Source of the DNA: Cryphonectria parasitica EP155
Lineage: Eukaryota > Ascomycota > Sordariomycetes > Diaporthales > Cryphonectriaceae
Length of the DNA stretch: 64,000 nucleotides
Direction of reading: 5' to 3'
Assembly (NCBI RefSeq): GCF_011745365.1
Contig: NW_024468910.1
Span: 2,074,068-2,138,067 of the forward strand
Every line of letters begins with the position of its first letter. Position 1 is the first letter of the stretch. Positions 20,890-35,558 of the stretch are shown in pieces. The translations under genes were made by a program, and so were the position numbers. The notes beneath the pieces are model-generated. The model worked only from the letters and a program-made list of their open reading frames with translations. It was not told the origin of the DNA and searched no databases.

Positions 20890-23800
20890 TAGCCCCACAA
20901 AGGTATAGAGTATGCCTGCTTGTCTACCTCCCCCCCCCCCCACCCCACTGACCAAGCCCAATTACTAGCTAACGCGACTTACTGCTGACAGATGCGATCT
21001 TCCTTCACCTTCCAAGCACAGGCCATGTCTCGTGGCTTTTCTAGCTATTACTGTCGCCGGATCTTGGCCGTTGCGATGAATGAATACGGATCGAGACAGG
21101 AGAGATATGGAAAATGGGAAGGATGGGATAGACCAGCTGCACAGAGTAGAGACAGCCCGAAACCAAACCGGCGGTGGGGTTTTCCAGATCGGCTGGTACA
21201 GATCTGGATCGTGCTAAAGTGCTTGAAAAGCGCTTTGCAATGTCCTTTCACAGGTGGTTAAGTAAATCCCAAGGTTTCTCCCGCAAGTCAATCTTTTTCA
21301 CTTTACGACCTTTCTGGACCGAAATAATTGAGACCCCTTAGACTTTCGCCGACTGTGCTTTTCGACACCGGCAAAGCGAAGATACGCCACCTGGATATAT
21401 TTTACAGCTACTTACGTTGGCATAGCTGGCAGGTGGTCGGTGTAGCGTCATGGGGTACGGCGAGGGCATGGCCCGTAAGACCCAGAGTGCTGTGGTACAG
21501 TATTTCGTAAAGAATTGGATCTGGTCACCACAGCTGTAAGATCTGCTGGTATCCGGCTGCTTGGAAAATGAGACTAATGTTAGATCATGTGGCAGATGAG
21601 ACTGAGGACACTTGCCTGTAGGTGGTTGAGAATGCCATTATACTATTGTTCAAGGATTGCAGGCCATTACAGCAGTAGTTAAATCACAAAGTCGTCTTGG
21701 CTATCCTTCCAGCTGCTTACCCTTTACCCGACATGAGCTGGTACACACCCACTTCGTCAGTGTTGATATATGTTCTTTCGAAAAGGACTAGAAGATCTCT
21801 ATTTAGGTGGGCCAGGGGCGGATACAAAACGAGATCGTAATGATGTCCCAAAGGGCGAGAAGGGAGAAACATTATAGCAAGCATCGATGGAGGTCTGTCT
21901 TTTTCCATTGACACCTCCAGGTTTTCGTATTGCTTCTGTCTGAATCTACCAAAATCCTCTTTCTTTCCTTTCCTTTTTGCTTATGTACTCAAGTACTTTG
22001 CCTGTCTCTCGGGGTTCAAATTTCCCTGAATCTGTGTCCGATTCTCAATTTGTGATCTTGTAGAGACTCATCCGGTAGTAATGCAAGAACATATAATCAA
22101 GGTATCCATTTCCTGTAATCACTGGAAGGTCGAGTATTGTAGGAGCCACCAAGGAGGTGAATTAGAAGACAATTAGGCTTGGGTTACAGATTGACGACAG
22201 AAACTAGCCACACGTGTGTCGTCCACAAAGCGACGGCATGGGCGTCAGATTCAAACGAATTTTATGTGCTAGTAGAGTATCAAGACCAATATCAGACATC
22301 CATTTATGAATTAGCAAAGAATAAATTCCCCTTCTTCTACATACAATAAGTAATTCAGGCTGGTTGGGTTGGCCTCTTGTCAGAAGCCACTTCTATCATT
22401 TTTCAAGTAGATAAGAGAACGTGCTCAAGTGCTGGACAACAATGCGAGCAGCTCAGCCCCTGCAGTCATGCCCTCGATAACCCGAGAGTCTGACCATGTG
22501 ATTATCCCGTCCAGATGTCTTGCTATTCATCCTAATGCATGAAGTCAGTGGTTTCTGTCCGGACAAGTCCGTGGCCAGAGATCAGGAGCATCGGTCTGAG
22601 GCAGCCCGCATGTCACTGCATGTTTCCCCATCTATAACTCTCCTCAACCAGTGGGCAGAGGATACTCTTCATCATGGTTACACCGTAATCAATGTCCTAG
22701 CGAAAGGTTATCGATGAGTTTCATGTAGATGAGGAATCCACGGTCAACAGATCAAGATTGATGATGGGAATCAACCGGAGCTATGAAAGCGTCCACGTTT
22801 GCAGGTCACGCAGACCACGTTGCCATTGCAAACGACTATTTGTCTGTGGTGGTATTGCTATATGTTTTAACGAGCTCGTACGTGTCTCTGTTTTTCCTTT
22901 TGTTGGGGTGGGGGGAGGGGGGGTAGTCTGATGACCATGCCGTGCGACAGACTGCCATGGACCATCGCGCCAAACATGTGCACTGGCGGCGTCACCCTCC
23001 CCCCTCCCCCCCTCTTTCGGCTGCTGTTGTTATATCGCTCTACGTTATGTCCTATTACCGGCCGGTGTGGCTTTCCTAGTCGTTCCCATTTTCAGAACGC
23101 CTTGCAGCTTACCCTTGTCGGCCTCGGGCCAGAGCGAGCAACTGTTCGTTTGCACAAATACGCATGACCAATAATACCCTCTTGTCGTATGTCGGTTGAA
23201 AGAATTTTCCAAATAGTTCATGTCCCATGGTCGATCACAGGTGGGTGTCTGCCGACAGATCCGCCTCGTATGTTTGAACGTTATCCACGGAATCTGGGGC
23301 AGACACTCTGTCGATCTCCATATATCCATCGGCAAGTGAAGCTCCAGATGCTTGACGTACAGTAGCATCGACAGTGGATGTCTCCATCTAATATGTACTT
23401 CTACGAGAGAAGCATTGCCCCGCACTTTACAAACGGTCGAATGGTGACGGCCGCACGCCTCTCCTCCTAGCTCTCTCTTTTTGATATTGATCGTCTCGGT
23501 ACATTCCGTTGGCGCTGTTTTCGCCTGTTAAACTTCTAGTCCCCTGCTGGTCATCGTCTATACACTCATGTCTTGTTTTGTGTAGAGGGCCGATCTGGGA
23601 ACGTGATCCAGGGCTATGGGAGCAGAGACGCACGACCATCACTTGTCAGAAATCATCTTGATCAGCGACCCCTGTAAACCGGCTGGGCCGGCTGGAGTTG
23701 CGTTTTCCTGAGGATTGTTGGGGAGCATTGCTGGGTCCAAAGTTGCAGTGTTGTGACGTAGGAAATTACAGCATTGATAAATCAGAGTTTGCTTCATGCA

Positions 23801-25505
23801 TTCTGACATGTCTCCCTCAGACGAACTCCTGACCTGATCTTTACTCTGTACTCTCAACCAGCTCCTGTCAACCACCAGCATACCATTTGCTTAGTCGACG
23901 ATGAACGAGACAATCCCTCTGGAACGCTGATCTACCATGTTAATTTCACAATACCGGGCTCTTATCGCGAGATTTCACCTGGAAAAAAACTAGGCGATGT
24001 CGTTGTACTGCTCGCCAAAGACAAACGACGGTATGTACAAGTACTTACATAGTATTAGATATGTGCCCAATATTTTCGTTGCAGCGCATTAGTTACTTCT
24101 GTAGGTAGCCAGGCGAAGTGTGGGTGGAGAATCTCGGGCCCTCAACGCCGGCCAGTTGCAGTGGTAATGAGGAGCGAAGAAAACACCAGGCCTGGCTAGG
24201 AAATCGACTCGTCAGTTTCACGACAGGTCGGGTTTTGGCTAGTCTCCTCTCACGCTGATGATGCCGGACAAGCGATCATGGCAACATTAGGGAGAGGCAG
24301 ACCAGACAGGTCCAGCCGCAGGCCAGCAATGCAACTGCATTCACGGTCTGAGATGTGCTCTGAGGACTAACAATTAGATAAGTGAAAGCGAAGAGACATA
24401 TGATGTCTGGCGTTCGATTACTGCGAGCAGCAGTGTTGAAATTTCGTCTGGCAACAGGTCAGTTGTCTTGATAAGCCCTGATAAACAGCATCGCCAACGA
24501 CCGACAGGTGTAAGCAAAAGCTAAGTGGCAAAACTCCAGCAAATCTGCTGGATGAGTGCAAAATTGCTTCTGTTGCCCTTAATATTTCAGGCGAATGCAT
24601 GACCATCCCTGCCAGCTCTGCATGAGCCTTGAGAAGACCAATCACATGCTGACAACTCTCGGATTCATCCATATCTTGCGAAGAAAAGATCCATTTTCTG
24701 AAATAGTCGATTTGCGTGTAGCAGTTTCGAGATTATGCAGCATCCCGTAGACCTGTAGAGTCCCGGTCAGTGGCGCTTATAGTGCCGGGCATGGGCCCTT
24801 CATGATCAAACTCTAATGATAGGAGTACCTTGGAAAGTTGGCCTGTTTGTTAGCAAGTGATGATTTTTCTAGCCTATGTAATTATCATCTGCGTTGCTGA
24901 GACAAGGTTGTCTCACTGGAGGGAGGGAAGCAAATCATTATCTCTCGAAAGAAAGAGCAGCTCGACCCGCATTCCCAGACAAGCTTCCTCAAGTCACTAC
25001 TAGATACTTGAGTACTTTGGATACCCTTCTCTCATTTTCCCATCAATACGTCACATGCATATGAATCGATTTGTACCTGCTCTTAGCACAGATACTCAAC
25101 AGATAGTCAAGGGCCTGCATCAGGAGGTGTTGTTTGCAAGCTGCCATGCAAGTTGTACCACTACAATGCGACCTGGACTCCATCAGGTCCTGGTCTCGTC
25201 AAGTATTAGCGAATATATATTAATAAGACCAAACCCTCTGGCCCGTCCCTCTTCCCTCGCTGCCCAGCTTTTTGCTTTGGAGTTCATAAACCAGCCATAC
25301 TCTAGTGTGGTGAGTTTTGCGAGTCTCTACATTTCTGTCAATTAACCCCCTTTTCAAGTCACTAACACGATTTTTCACTTCGAACATCAATCCCACAGGC
25401 TACCTTGTGCCTCCTTTCTTCTCTGCCAAACTCAATCTTCCCCAGAGACCCTCAGCTCGGCCAGGAACCCTGTTGAACTGCAAAGGTAAGCAATACACAT
25501 GCGAG
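20890..25505. other. gene-poor region, middle of the 17-28 kb island
   Basis: 4.6 kb with no supported gene. A run of 12 C lies at 20930-20941 and a G-rich tract at about 22904-22924. Minus-strand frames at 23639-23881 and 24418-24672 are too short and unlike known proteins. Base composition looks more AT-rich than the flanking housekeeping regions, judged by eye. The right end should contain the promoter of the 25506 gene. Confidence 0.5.
25214..25220 (+). promoter_or_regulatory. possible TATA element upstream of the 25506 gene
   Basis: TATATAT in an AT-rich patch about 290 bases upstream of the start codon, which implies a leader of about 250 bases. A leader intron starting at GTGAGT near 25310 is possible. 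Weak evidence. Confidence 0.35.
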
Positions 25506-26547
25506 ATGGCGGAATCACACAAGGTGCCGGCGTATATGGCGTCTCACACACCTCCCCAAGTCGTTGATAAGCAACGCATCTTGCGAGAGAAAACCCTGAT
25601 CAAGAGGATCAGGGAACTCCATGTGGAGTACGACTGCGAAGTATCCCTCGACATTGTCTACCAAGGTGATCCCCGCGGAGCCGCTGCCCACCATATAGTC
25701 TATAAATCTGGCGAGCACATCGGGCCAGAAGACGTCACGTGGGAGTCTCTGGTTTGTAGAAACTCTCGCCATCTTTGCTGAAGAGGCCGGCTAACCTGTG
25801 GCAGAACCAAACAGGGCGTTGTGTTGTTTTCACCCCAGCTGCTGTGAGTGGGGAATTTCATATGTTCGCGATAGGTGTAATGTGCGGCTTGAACCCATAC
25901 CATAGTCCCCTGTTTCTTTTCTTCTTCTTCTTCTTCTTCTTCTTCTTCTTCTTCCTCTACACCCTATGATAATAGTGTCTGGCTTCTTCAGCCTCTTCTT
26001 GCTCAGCAAGCCTTCAAAATGACCTTGCTGACAGAATGTACAGTCCCGTGTCGATCATACCAGTCCGATGCCAGCCATGCCCTCCAACAACAGTGACAGG
26101 TTCCCGCAGCTGCTCCCGGTACCAGTCGGCGAATACGCGGAACTCGGCAACCAAGCGCACCCAACGCCTCCGAGCCATCTTCCCGGCTGGGGCTGGATGA
26201 AGCAGGGTCCAACACAGATGGATCCGCCATGTGGCCCCAAGGCCCTCTTCCCAGCCTGTCAGCATCGTGGCCCTCGAGCACAGGCACCCGCGCAGCCCTG
26301 GGACCCTTCCAACACCTTGCCCCAAATGATCGGCTACAAACGCGCCAGTCCGGGGGGATTTGCTGTTTACACCCCGACTGAGAACCTCAGCCCTGATATA
26401 TCTCCATATGCGTTCTCTGTCGCTTCTAGTACCTCTGGCCAACAGCCAGTGTACATCGATCTATCCCAGAAGCTCCGCCCTATCGTCACCCACCCTTCGG
26501 AATGGTGGTCGGTGAGCAACCGACCTTTTTTCTTTCCCCTGCACTAA
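25506..26547 (+). CDS. unrecognised protein with weak MADS-box-like N-terminus
   Basis: Three exons: 25506-25751, 25805-25843, 26035-26547, all joined in phase 0. Intron 1 has a clear CTAAC branch site and intron 2 a GTGAGT donor, with a long CTT microsatellite inside. The product is about 265 residues. The N-terminal 80 residues include KTLIKRIRELHVEYDCEVSL followed by hydrophobic DIVYQ. This spacing of basic residues, EL, D, C and V recalls the second half of a MADS-box DNA-binding domain (as in Mcm1/SRF), but it is divergent and lacks the usual basic N-terminal arm. The rest is Pro-, Gln- and aromatic-rich with no domain seen. A GTGAGC at 26512 could be a further donor, which would change the C-terminus. 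A transcription-regulator role is only a suggestion. Confidence 0.6.
25921..25954. repeat. (CTT)n trinucleotide microsatellite within an intron
   Basis: About eleven tandem CTT units, pure over about 34 bases, lying inside intron 2 (25844-26034) of the 25506 gene. It supplies a long polypyrimidine stretch and would be length-variable between strains. Confidence 0.95.
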
Positions 26548-28341
26548 GGGAATCTCGCCTTGCGCCTGAGCTCGGGCGAGAAAGAGGGTGAAGGAAGGAG
26601 AAGGGAGAGATGGGTATATTTTGTCAAAAAGTCTGCATCAATATCACGGTTTTGGATCTAGTCTGTTTCAATGTTAGTCTTGGGGTTATCAAGGTGTGTT
26701 GATTGAGTACCACTTACTTTTGGATCAACTACTTTAGGCAACAAGGAAACTTTGGTGGGCGTTCGTCTGCTTGATATCGCCAGCCTACGATCATCGTTGG
26801 CTCATGACGGTCCTTTTATCTAGCCTGTTCTGTTCTTAAATCACGATATCTTGGGGATCGTGGCTGGTGCGGTCGAAGAACTCAGGAGTCAAGGGAGAAA
26901 TTAACAGAAGTTGATGAAACTTTAAGATTGTGTTCGGCACGGTCAAGGGTAAGATAATTACTGGGAAGTACTATGGACATACTGGCCTAGGGATTGCAAA
27001 CACCCGGCAGTCTGCTCATCAATGCAGACTATCATCACCTCATCGACCTTACCTTGTAACCTCGACAGAATAGCTTAGATTAAACACGCTTTCTTTCTAT
27101 CCTCTCCGTCCAAATATCTTGACAGCTATGGCTACCAGTAGACGATCAGGCAACTCAGCAACAAACGATCTCTGTGTTTGGAGTTCCAGACATGCTTGTG
27201 ACAAACTTCTGGGTAATTTCTAGTTTATCAATAAGCACACTTGCAAGAGCCAGTGTGAGCAAGGCATGCTGAATGACCGAGGTGAGAACAGATAAAATTG
27301 GGCATGCAGGGTCTGACAGATGACGAAAAGGTATAATATCTCGGCCGATACGATCTTCTAAACACCGAGGTAGAGGAGTGTGAAGAGGGATTTTGCATGA
27401 GCAGGTTGTTGTACACCAAAGACAAGGATGCCAAAGTGGGCAACAAGGTACTTGGGTAGTGAATAGTACACTTGCGGCATCTGGAATACAATCCGACCTT
27501 GAGCTTCCATGGCGAAGAGCATGGAAGGGGAAGGCCTTGGGTGGGGCATCTGATAAACTGAGGAGTCCAAGCCTAACGCGTCGTTGACGGAAGAGGGCAT
27601 GGTGAAGTGGTAATTCCTCGTAATAAATAGGCCAGAGTGGATATCGACGGGGCATCTGATAACTTTGAACAGGGCTGGACGTCGGAGAAAAAGAAAAAGA
27701 GAAAAAAAATCGTGGCTACCCTTGGAGGCCTTTGGGGATGGATGCAGTTGAGAAATAATATCGCCAAGATTGTACTATTGCAAAGATGGGCTGATGGCGA
27801 GAAAGAGATTTTTCCATCTGCAGGACTAAATGCTGCACTGCAGATCCGGAGATGTGCAGTGTGAGTGTAACCAATCGAAGCCAGTCCCAGACCGCTCACC
27901 ACACACTGGGGGTCCAGGCGTACACAGCAGGCAGTGCGTCGTAGTCACCATACTGGAAGTCCACTACAGGCGTAAACGAGCCTGCAAGGCTAGCCAAAGG
28001 GTCGTGGGGAAGACCAGCGGTTTCGGCGCAGGGGCGGACCTAGGCCCCTCCACAACCACTAACATCCATCCCACCCCCCACCCACCCATGTCATTTTTTT
28101 TTTTCTTCTTGTGAAGAACATTGGAGGGAGCAGTCCAAATCATTCAACCGGATAGTGGACCATACTCTGTATTCACTTCCACCCTCCCCAGATCTCTCGT
28201 TTCCTCTTCCTCTCTTTTTCGTTGCCTTTCGTCGTCGTCGTCGTATAGACAACTCTCCCCTCTACCTAATCCTCAATTTCTCCCTGTGGGTTGGAGAAGC
28301 AATTCCTCTTCTTCATCGGGGGTTCGCAGGTGCGCGCGTTC

Positions 28342-28347
28342 GAGTCA
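28342..28347 (+). promoter_or_regulatory. Gcn4/CPC1-like core upstream of ARG5,6
   Basis: GAGTCA core in the context CGAGTCAGG, 27 bases from a perfect site at 28369-28375. Two closely spaced copies strengthen the case for cross-pathway control. Confidence 0.45.
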
Positions 28348-28368
28348 GGACAGGAGCTATTTCTATCG

Positions 28369-28375
28369 TGAGTCA
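28369..28375 (+). promoter_or_regulatory. Gcn4/CPC1 site (TGAGTCA) upstream of ARG5,6
   Basis: A perfect TGASTCA match about 217 bases before the ARG5,6 start codon. In Neurospora and yeast, arginine genes are induced by CPC1/Gcn4 during amino-acid limitation through this element. Whether it lies in the promoter or the leader cannot be told from the sequence. Confidence 0.6.
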
Positions 28376-28555
28376 ATAACCACCTCACCAGTTTGGCCCC
28401 TCCCCCTCCTTTCGCGAGAATACCTCTACCGCGCATGAAGAGACCGGCCAATTGCCTCTAAATTATCTTGCCGAATCAGCCTTCCTACTGGCTTGCACAC
28501 TCGTTCCTGCTCCTGGCCTCCCAGCTTCTTGCGCTAACCTGCTCCTCTGCCATAG

Positions 28556-31506
<2,951 letters not shown>

Positions 31507-32037
31507 TGAAAGAGGGTTAAGAAATTTCGGGGCAGAGAGTGGGGCGGAAGGCGGGCTTGGGAGGTTCAATTATGCGTGTATTTTGCAGGCATCTGGCGTT
31601 CAGGAAAAGTTTCAAAGAATCCGAGGTGTCTCGTCGACGTTTTGTCGAGGAGAAGAATTGATACTCCAGAAGCGTGTGGAGGCGATGTACGATTTGAGCT
31701 CGACTACTGCTGTACCTTTGCGCTACGGGAGAGTACAGACCGGATGGATGGAATAGATAATAAGGGCCTTCAACGACTTCTAAGTTGTCATTGACAGATG
31801 ATGTTCTCGTTAAGATGAACGCCGTGCATTGACTTGTACTGTGATAGACCTAATCTGATTCTCGGACTGTTTTGAGAGTTGTTTAACGGTCTGCGTTACT
31901 GGAGCCGCCCTGCTTATGTAAGCGACCGGGATTCAGCCGACCCTACGACTTTGAACCTTGACCAGAGCGACGTCGCATCGCGAAACGACCACGGCAACAA
32001 GTCGACGGCCCACACGCGCGCAAAACTCTCGCCCACG
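31507..32037. other. intergenic, ARG5,6 3' side and MRP2 promoter
   Basis: About 530 bases between two genes on the same strand. No coding frame is supported. Confidence 0.6.
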
Positions 32038-32631
32038 ATGTCGATGTTCAGGTCGAAGAAGCTCGATCTGGGCTGTTTCGTCAACATCAAGGTCATCCGC
32101 GACCACACGAAGCGGAAGGTGTACGAGAAGTACGAGACGGAGAGGTATGTGGATCGTCGGCACTGGTGGACAAAAGGACCAGAGCAACTTCTTGTTGGTC
32201 GAGGCATTGAAGGGAAAGCTAACAACTGTGTTTGTTGGTGGTGATCTAGGCAAGCTCTCCGTTACATCATTCGCAACACGACTCTGCCTCCCCGCGTACG
32301 CTCCGAGGCCCAGCTGCATCTGACGCAGATGCATTGCTATACAAACCCGACGCAGATCAGGAACCGGTGCATACTTGGTGGCAAGGGGCGGGGTATATTT
32401 AGGGACTTCAAGATGTCGAGGGTAAGTCCTTCTTCCCTTTTACAGTAGTGTGCTTGTCGATTCTTTGCGCGAACCGTTCCTGGCAAGACGGGAAAAGGGA
32501 CGAGACTCAGTCTCTAGTGTCGCACCGACGACCTGCGAAGCTTTTTGTGCTGACGATTTTTGGTACAGTACAATTTCCGGCTGCAGGCCATCGCAGGGTC
32601 TCTGCCTGGTGTCCAGAAGGCGAGTTGGTAA
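32038..32631 (+). CDS. MRP2: mitochondrial small-subunit ribosomal protein uS14m
   Basis: Three exons: 32038-32144, 32250-32421, 32569-32631, joining in frame to 113 residues (yeast Mrp2 has 115). It is a component of the head of the mitochondrial 37S small subunit. The family signature is clear: RQALRYIIRNTTLPPRVRSE, then TQMHCYTNPTQIRNRCILGG, GKGRGIFRDFKMSR and the C-terminal LPGVQKASW, which matches bacterial/organelle S14 ends. The start was chosen because MSMFRSKKLDLGCF agrees with fungal homologues and lies directly before the conserved block. Like many mitochondrial ribosomal proteins it has no obvious cleavable presequence; the basic N-terminus may serve for import. Confidence 0.95.
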
Positions 32632-33416
32632 GCGTGCGCTGGGGAAGCGCATGCAAGGAACCGCCAGAGCATGGTGTTGCCTCTCAAAGACAGCCGTCGA
32701 TATCATCAACATTGGTTCTTATAAGGTTCTCTGGTGGACCTCACAAAATTGGGCTAGATATGGCTAGAGCGCAGCAGGAGGGATACAAAACAGCAGCAGG
32801 GACACAGTGGAGGTCAAGGTTAGCCCTCCAAAGTGTCCCAAGACTTATGTGCAAAGTCTGCATGGAGAAGGGAGCTATGTTTGATACCACCGAAAGAAAG
32901 AAAAAACCCGAAGGGACAAAAATCTCAAAGACAATTTCTCTCACCCTTGCTCGAGCTGGTGATTTGTCCAAGATTGAAGGGCTGTTTTTCCTGAGATCAA
33001 GCAGCTGCTGTTCCTTGCTCTGTGTGCATGCCAGATACGGCTCCAGACGTACCAACACATCACAAGTTTCCCTCACCAAACTTCTCAATCAATGGATTGT
33101 TCCTATGCCCAAACTTCATCCTATCTGATAGCGTCATCAATCTGCACTTGGAACGTTCCTTCCTATACCCTGTCACAAGCTCTTTCGATGCATCCCCATC
33201 AATCAATGATCCCGCCTTTTGACTGCTTTTCTCCTCTTCTCTCACTATTTCCGTCTACCCCCTTCCACAGACCAAAAGACATCATTTAAACCAGGCCATT
33301 ACCCTCCTTAGAGATCCAGTTGAATCAAAGTCTCTACCTCTTCTACACTTTCCTTGTCTCTCCCAAACCTGACTCCAACTCATCACGAATCCACCTCAAT
33401 ACCAACGATTGCCAAA
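32632..33416. other. intergenic, no gene
   Basis: About 790 bases between MRP2 and the Arb2-domain gene, becoming pyrimidine-rich towards 33416, as expected of a promoter and leader. Open frames here lack coding bias. Confidence 0.55.
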
Positions 33417-35022
33417 ATGTTTCGAAGACGCTGGTCAGGTCTGCCTGAGGACCCTGAGTTCCCAGCTGACCTGAAAAAGCTTGGGTAAGTCTGGACAACT
33501 CTTGGCACCTCCCCTTGAATCCCAATTTCCCCCCTATCCAGAAGACCTTTGGCCCCTCCTCCTCAGCAAGCCAAGGCCCCCCATTGTGGCTAAGATATGC
33601 TGCAGCTACTTTATCAATGAGAAAGACGAAATCCGCTCCATCGCCAACCCTAGGTTCTACTTTGACTTCTTCCTTAACAAAAACATGCGCATCAACGATC
33701 GCCAGCGCTTTGCCTTCGACCTCGCGGTCGCCGATATCATCCAGGAGCGCCTAGTCGTTCTGGGCCTCAACAAGCTGCGCCTCCCACTCTCCACCATCCC
33801 CGTCGAGAGTCCTCACGTACCCATCTTCCTCTCGTCCAAGCTCCAAACCAAGAAGCGCATCGTCGTCATCTTCGGCGAGCGTGAGCAGGATCTCGGCGTC
33901 ATTGCGCACAGGGTTATCGGCGGAGCGGGCGGCGTTGATGCAGGCAGCATGGTCTCAGTCATTAAGATCTTGCAGGCGCAGGGAGGAGAAGCAGATGGTG
34001 AGAAGGGAGAGTCGTCTTTGGGCATCGTGCTGGCCAACCCGGGCGAGAACTGGTGGTGGCCTGAGGGCGGGCGGGCGCTGTCCTACCGTCAAAGCATGGG
34101 CGTCAAGATGAGAAGCGCAGCGCACAAGGGTATCTTTTATAACCCCGAGGTCAATGACATCCCTTGCAACACAGATGTAGACGCACACATCGAGTGCGTG
34201 TTCGAGACCGTTCTCAGCAACCCAGAGTTCGTGGACGGGGGTGCGACTTTGGAGGTCCTCGCTGTTTCGGACGCTGCTGTCGCTGTGCAGAAGTACTTGG
34301 ATGAGAACTGGGACCGCTGGGCTGGACGCATCGGGTGCCTGGCGCTTCTGGCGCTCGGTATGGGTGAAGACGAATTCAGGAACGAGAATTTCGCAAAATT
34401 CCTCCGCGAGGTAGGTAGCGTGACTGATCATTCACGCTCCTTGCGTCTCTTTTTGGTTTTTTCCCTTCTTGTTCCCCTTTACCTGTTTCCCTTCCTGATG
34501 CTTCAGCTATCAGACTCCTCGAGGCTGATCCTTCCAATTTAGAAAGCTCGCATGTACATTGTCTGCGGCGAAACGGCGGGCACGCCCATTGCCAACAGCA
34601 ACGGCAACCCCGACACAATCACGTACACCAACTACGGCTGTGCCGTCCTCTCCTCAGGTGAACCCTACTACAGCGAGCTCACCTTAATCAAGGCCAAGAC
34701 TCACATCCTCCAGTGGATGGAAGAGGTCCGCAAGGCCGGTCGAGATTACGTCCATCCGGCCATGAAAGTCACGTACAAGGACGAGAAGTACAAGCCAACC
34801 AATCAGTGGACCCACGACGATCCGGCGTGTTTCCTTCCCCCGACCGGCCAGAAACCCCGTGCTCACCCGAACGTTCCCCCGAGAAATTCCAGTGGAATAC
34901 ACAAGGTTGGAGTAGATGATGACGATGGTTTGGAGGTCATCAGCCGCGAGGAGTGGGAGCGGCGCACAGGACACGAGGGCAACGACGAGGAGGTCGGGCC
35001 CAGAAAGATGGTATCTGAGTGA
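33417..35022 (+). CDS. Arb2-domain protein
   Basis: Three exons: 33417-33484, 33606-34410, 34543-35022, joining in frame to 450 residues. It opens MFRRRWSGLPEDPEFPADLKKLGYFI, split by intron 1 at LKKLG. The Arb2-like domain, about residues 10-300, shows an alpha/beta-hydrolase-like arrangement: RIVVIFGEREQDLGVIAHRV, GIVLANPGENWWWPEGGRAL, and LEVLAVSDAAVAVQKYLDENW. In fission yeast Arb2 belongs to an Argonaute-chaperone complex in heterochromatic RNAi, and a related domain sits at the C-terminus of class II histone deacetylases; many ascomycetes also have stand-alone copies like this one, with no proven role. The C-terminal 110 residues are acidic and probably disordered (VGVDDDDGLEVIS). The catalytic serine expected of a hydrolase is not evident, so a binding role is more likely. 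Confidence 0.85.
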
Positions 35023-35558
35023 GCCTCTCGTCCTTGAACAGGATGGCAAGCCACATGTGGTGTGTATATACACACCTTTTCTTCTTTTGCTTCGTCAAAC
35101 TGGTCCTCGTCTGCTCTCAAGACCCTGGTGAGCGATGGAGATTGTCCATAACAACGCTGAGCCTTTGTGTCCATTTGCCCCTCCCCCTTTCTTTATCTTT
35201 CTTGCTACGGGCGTCAAAACGTCTCGCTTACCCTTGGTGCGCTGGTGGCTCTCGGATGCTCTCTTAAGGCATTCATGCAAATAGGAGGTTCTAGGAATGA
35301 TGGGCTAGATGGTTCGATAAAGCAAATTGCGCGGAATTTCAGGGACCCGAGTCTGTCTGAGCAGATCTTCACCAGTAGCAAGTAAGGCGAAGACAAGGGG
35401 TTTGTGTCAAGTGGTACGGCAAATTTTATGATATTTCTGCCACTTGAGTTTCTGTTTTAGTGGGGGTTCATCCCTTCCTTTCATACTATCCTTGCTTGTG
35501 AACAAAGAAAGAGAGCGCCCTTAGGGTGTTGTGACTTGCTCTGATGGTGATAATATCT
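35023..35558. other. convergent 3' intergenic region
   Basis: Between the plus-strand Arb2 gene and the minus-strand Mgr3-like gene; should contain both polyadenylation regions. No gene is seen. Confidence 0.6.

Noticed and set aside
20992..21261. Possible further exon after the 20343-20889 gene (MRSSFTFQAQAM...)
   Set aside because: The upstream stop at 20887-20889 is in a well-supported frame, and this frame has poorer codon bias; more likely 3' untranslated.
22008..22026. T-loop-like sequence GGGGTTCAAATTTCCC suggesting a tRNA
   Set aside because: No acceptor stem, D arm or anticodon arm can be paired around it on either strand.
23639..24672. Two short minus-strand frames (80 and 84 codons)
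   Set aside because: No signal peptide, domain or splice link between them; in the gene-poor island such frames are expected by chance.
27155..27655. Overlapping minus-strand frames of 166 and 80 codons
   Set aside because: The shorter one has a fair start and an upstream TATTTATTA, but no family, no clear intron and weak bias; not enough to call a gene.
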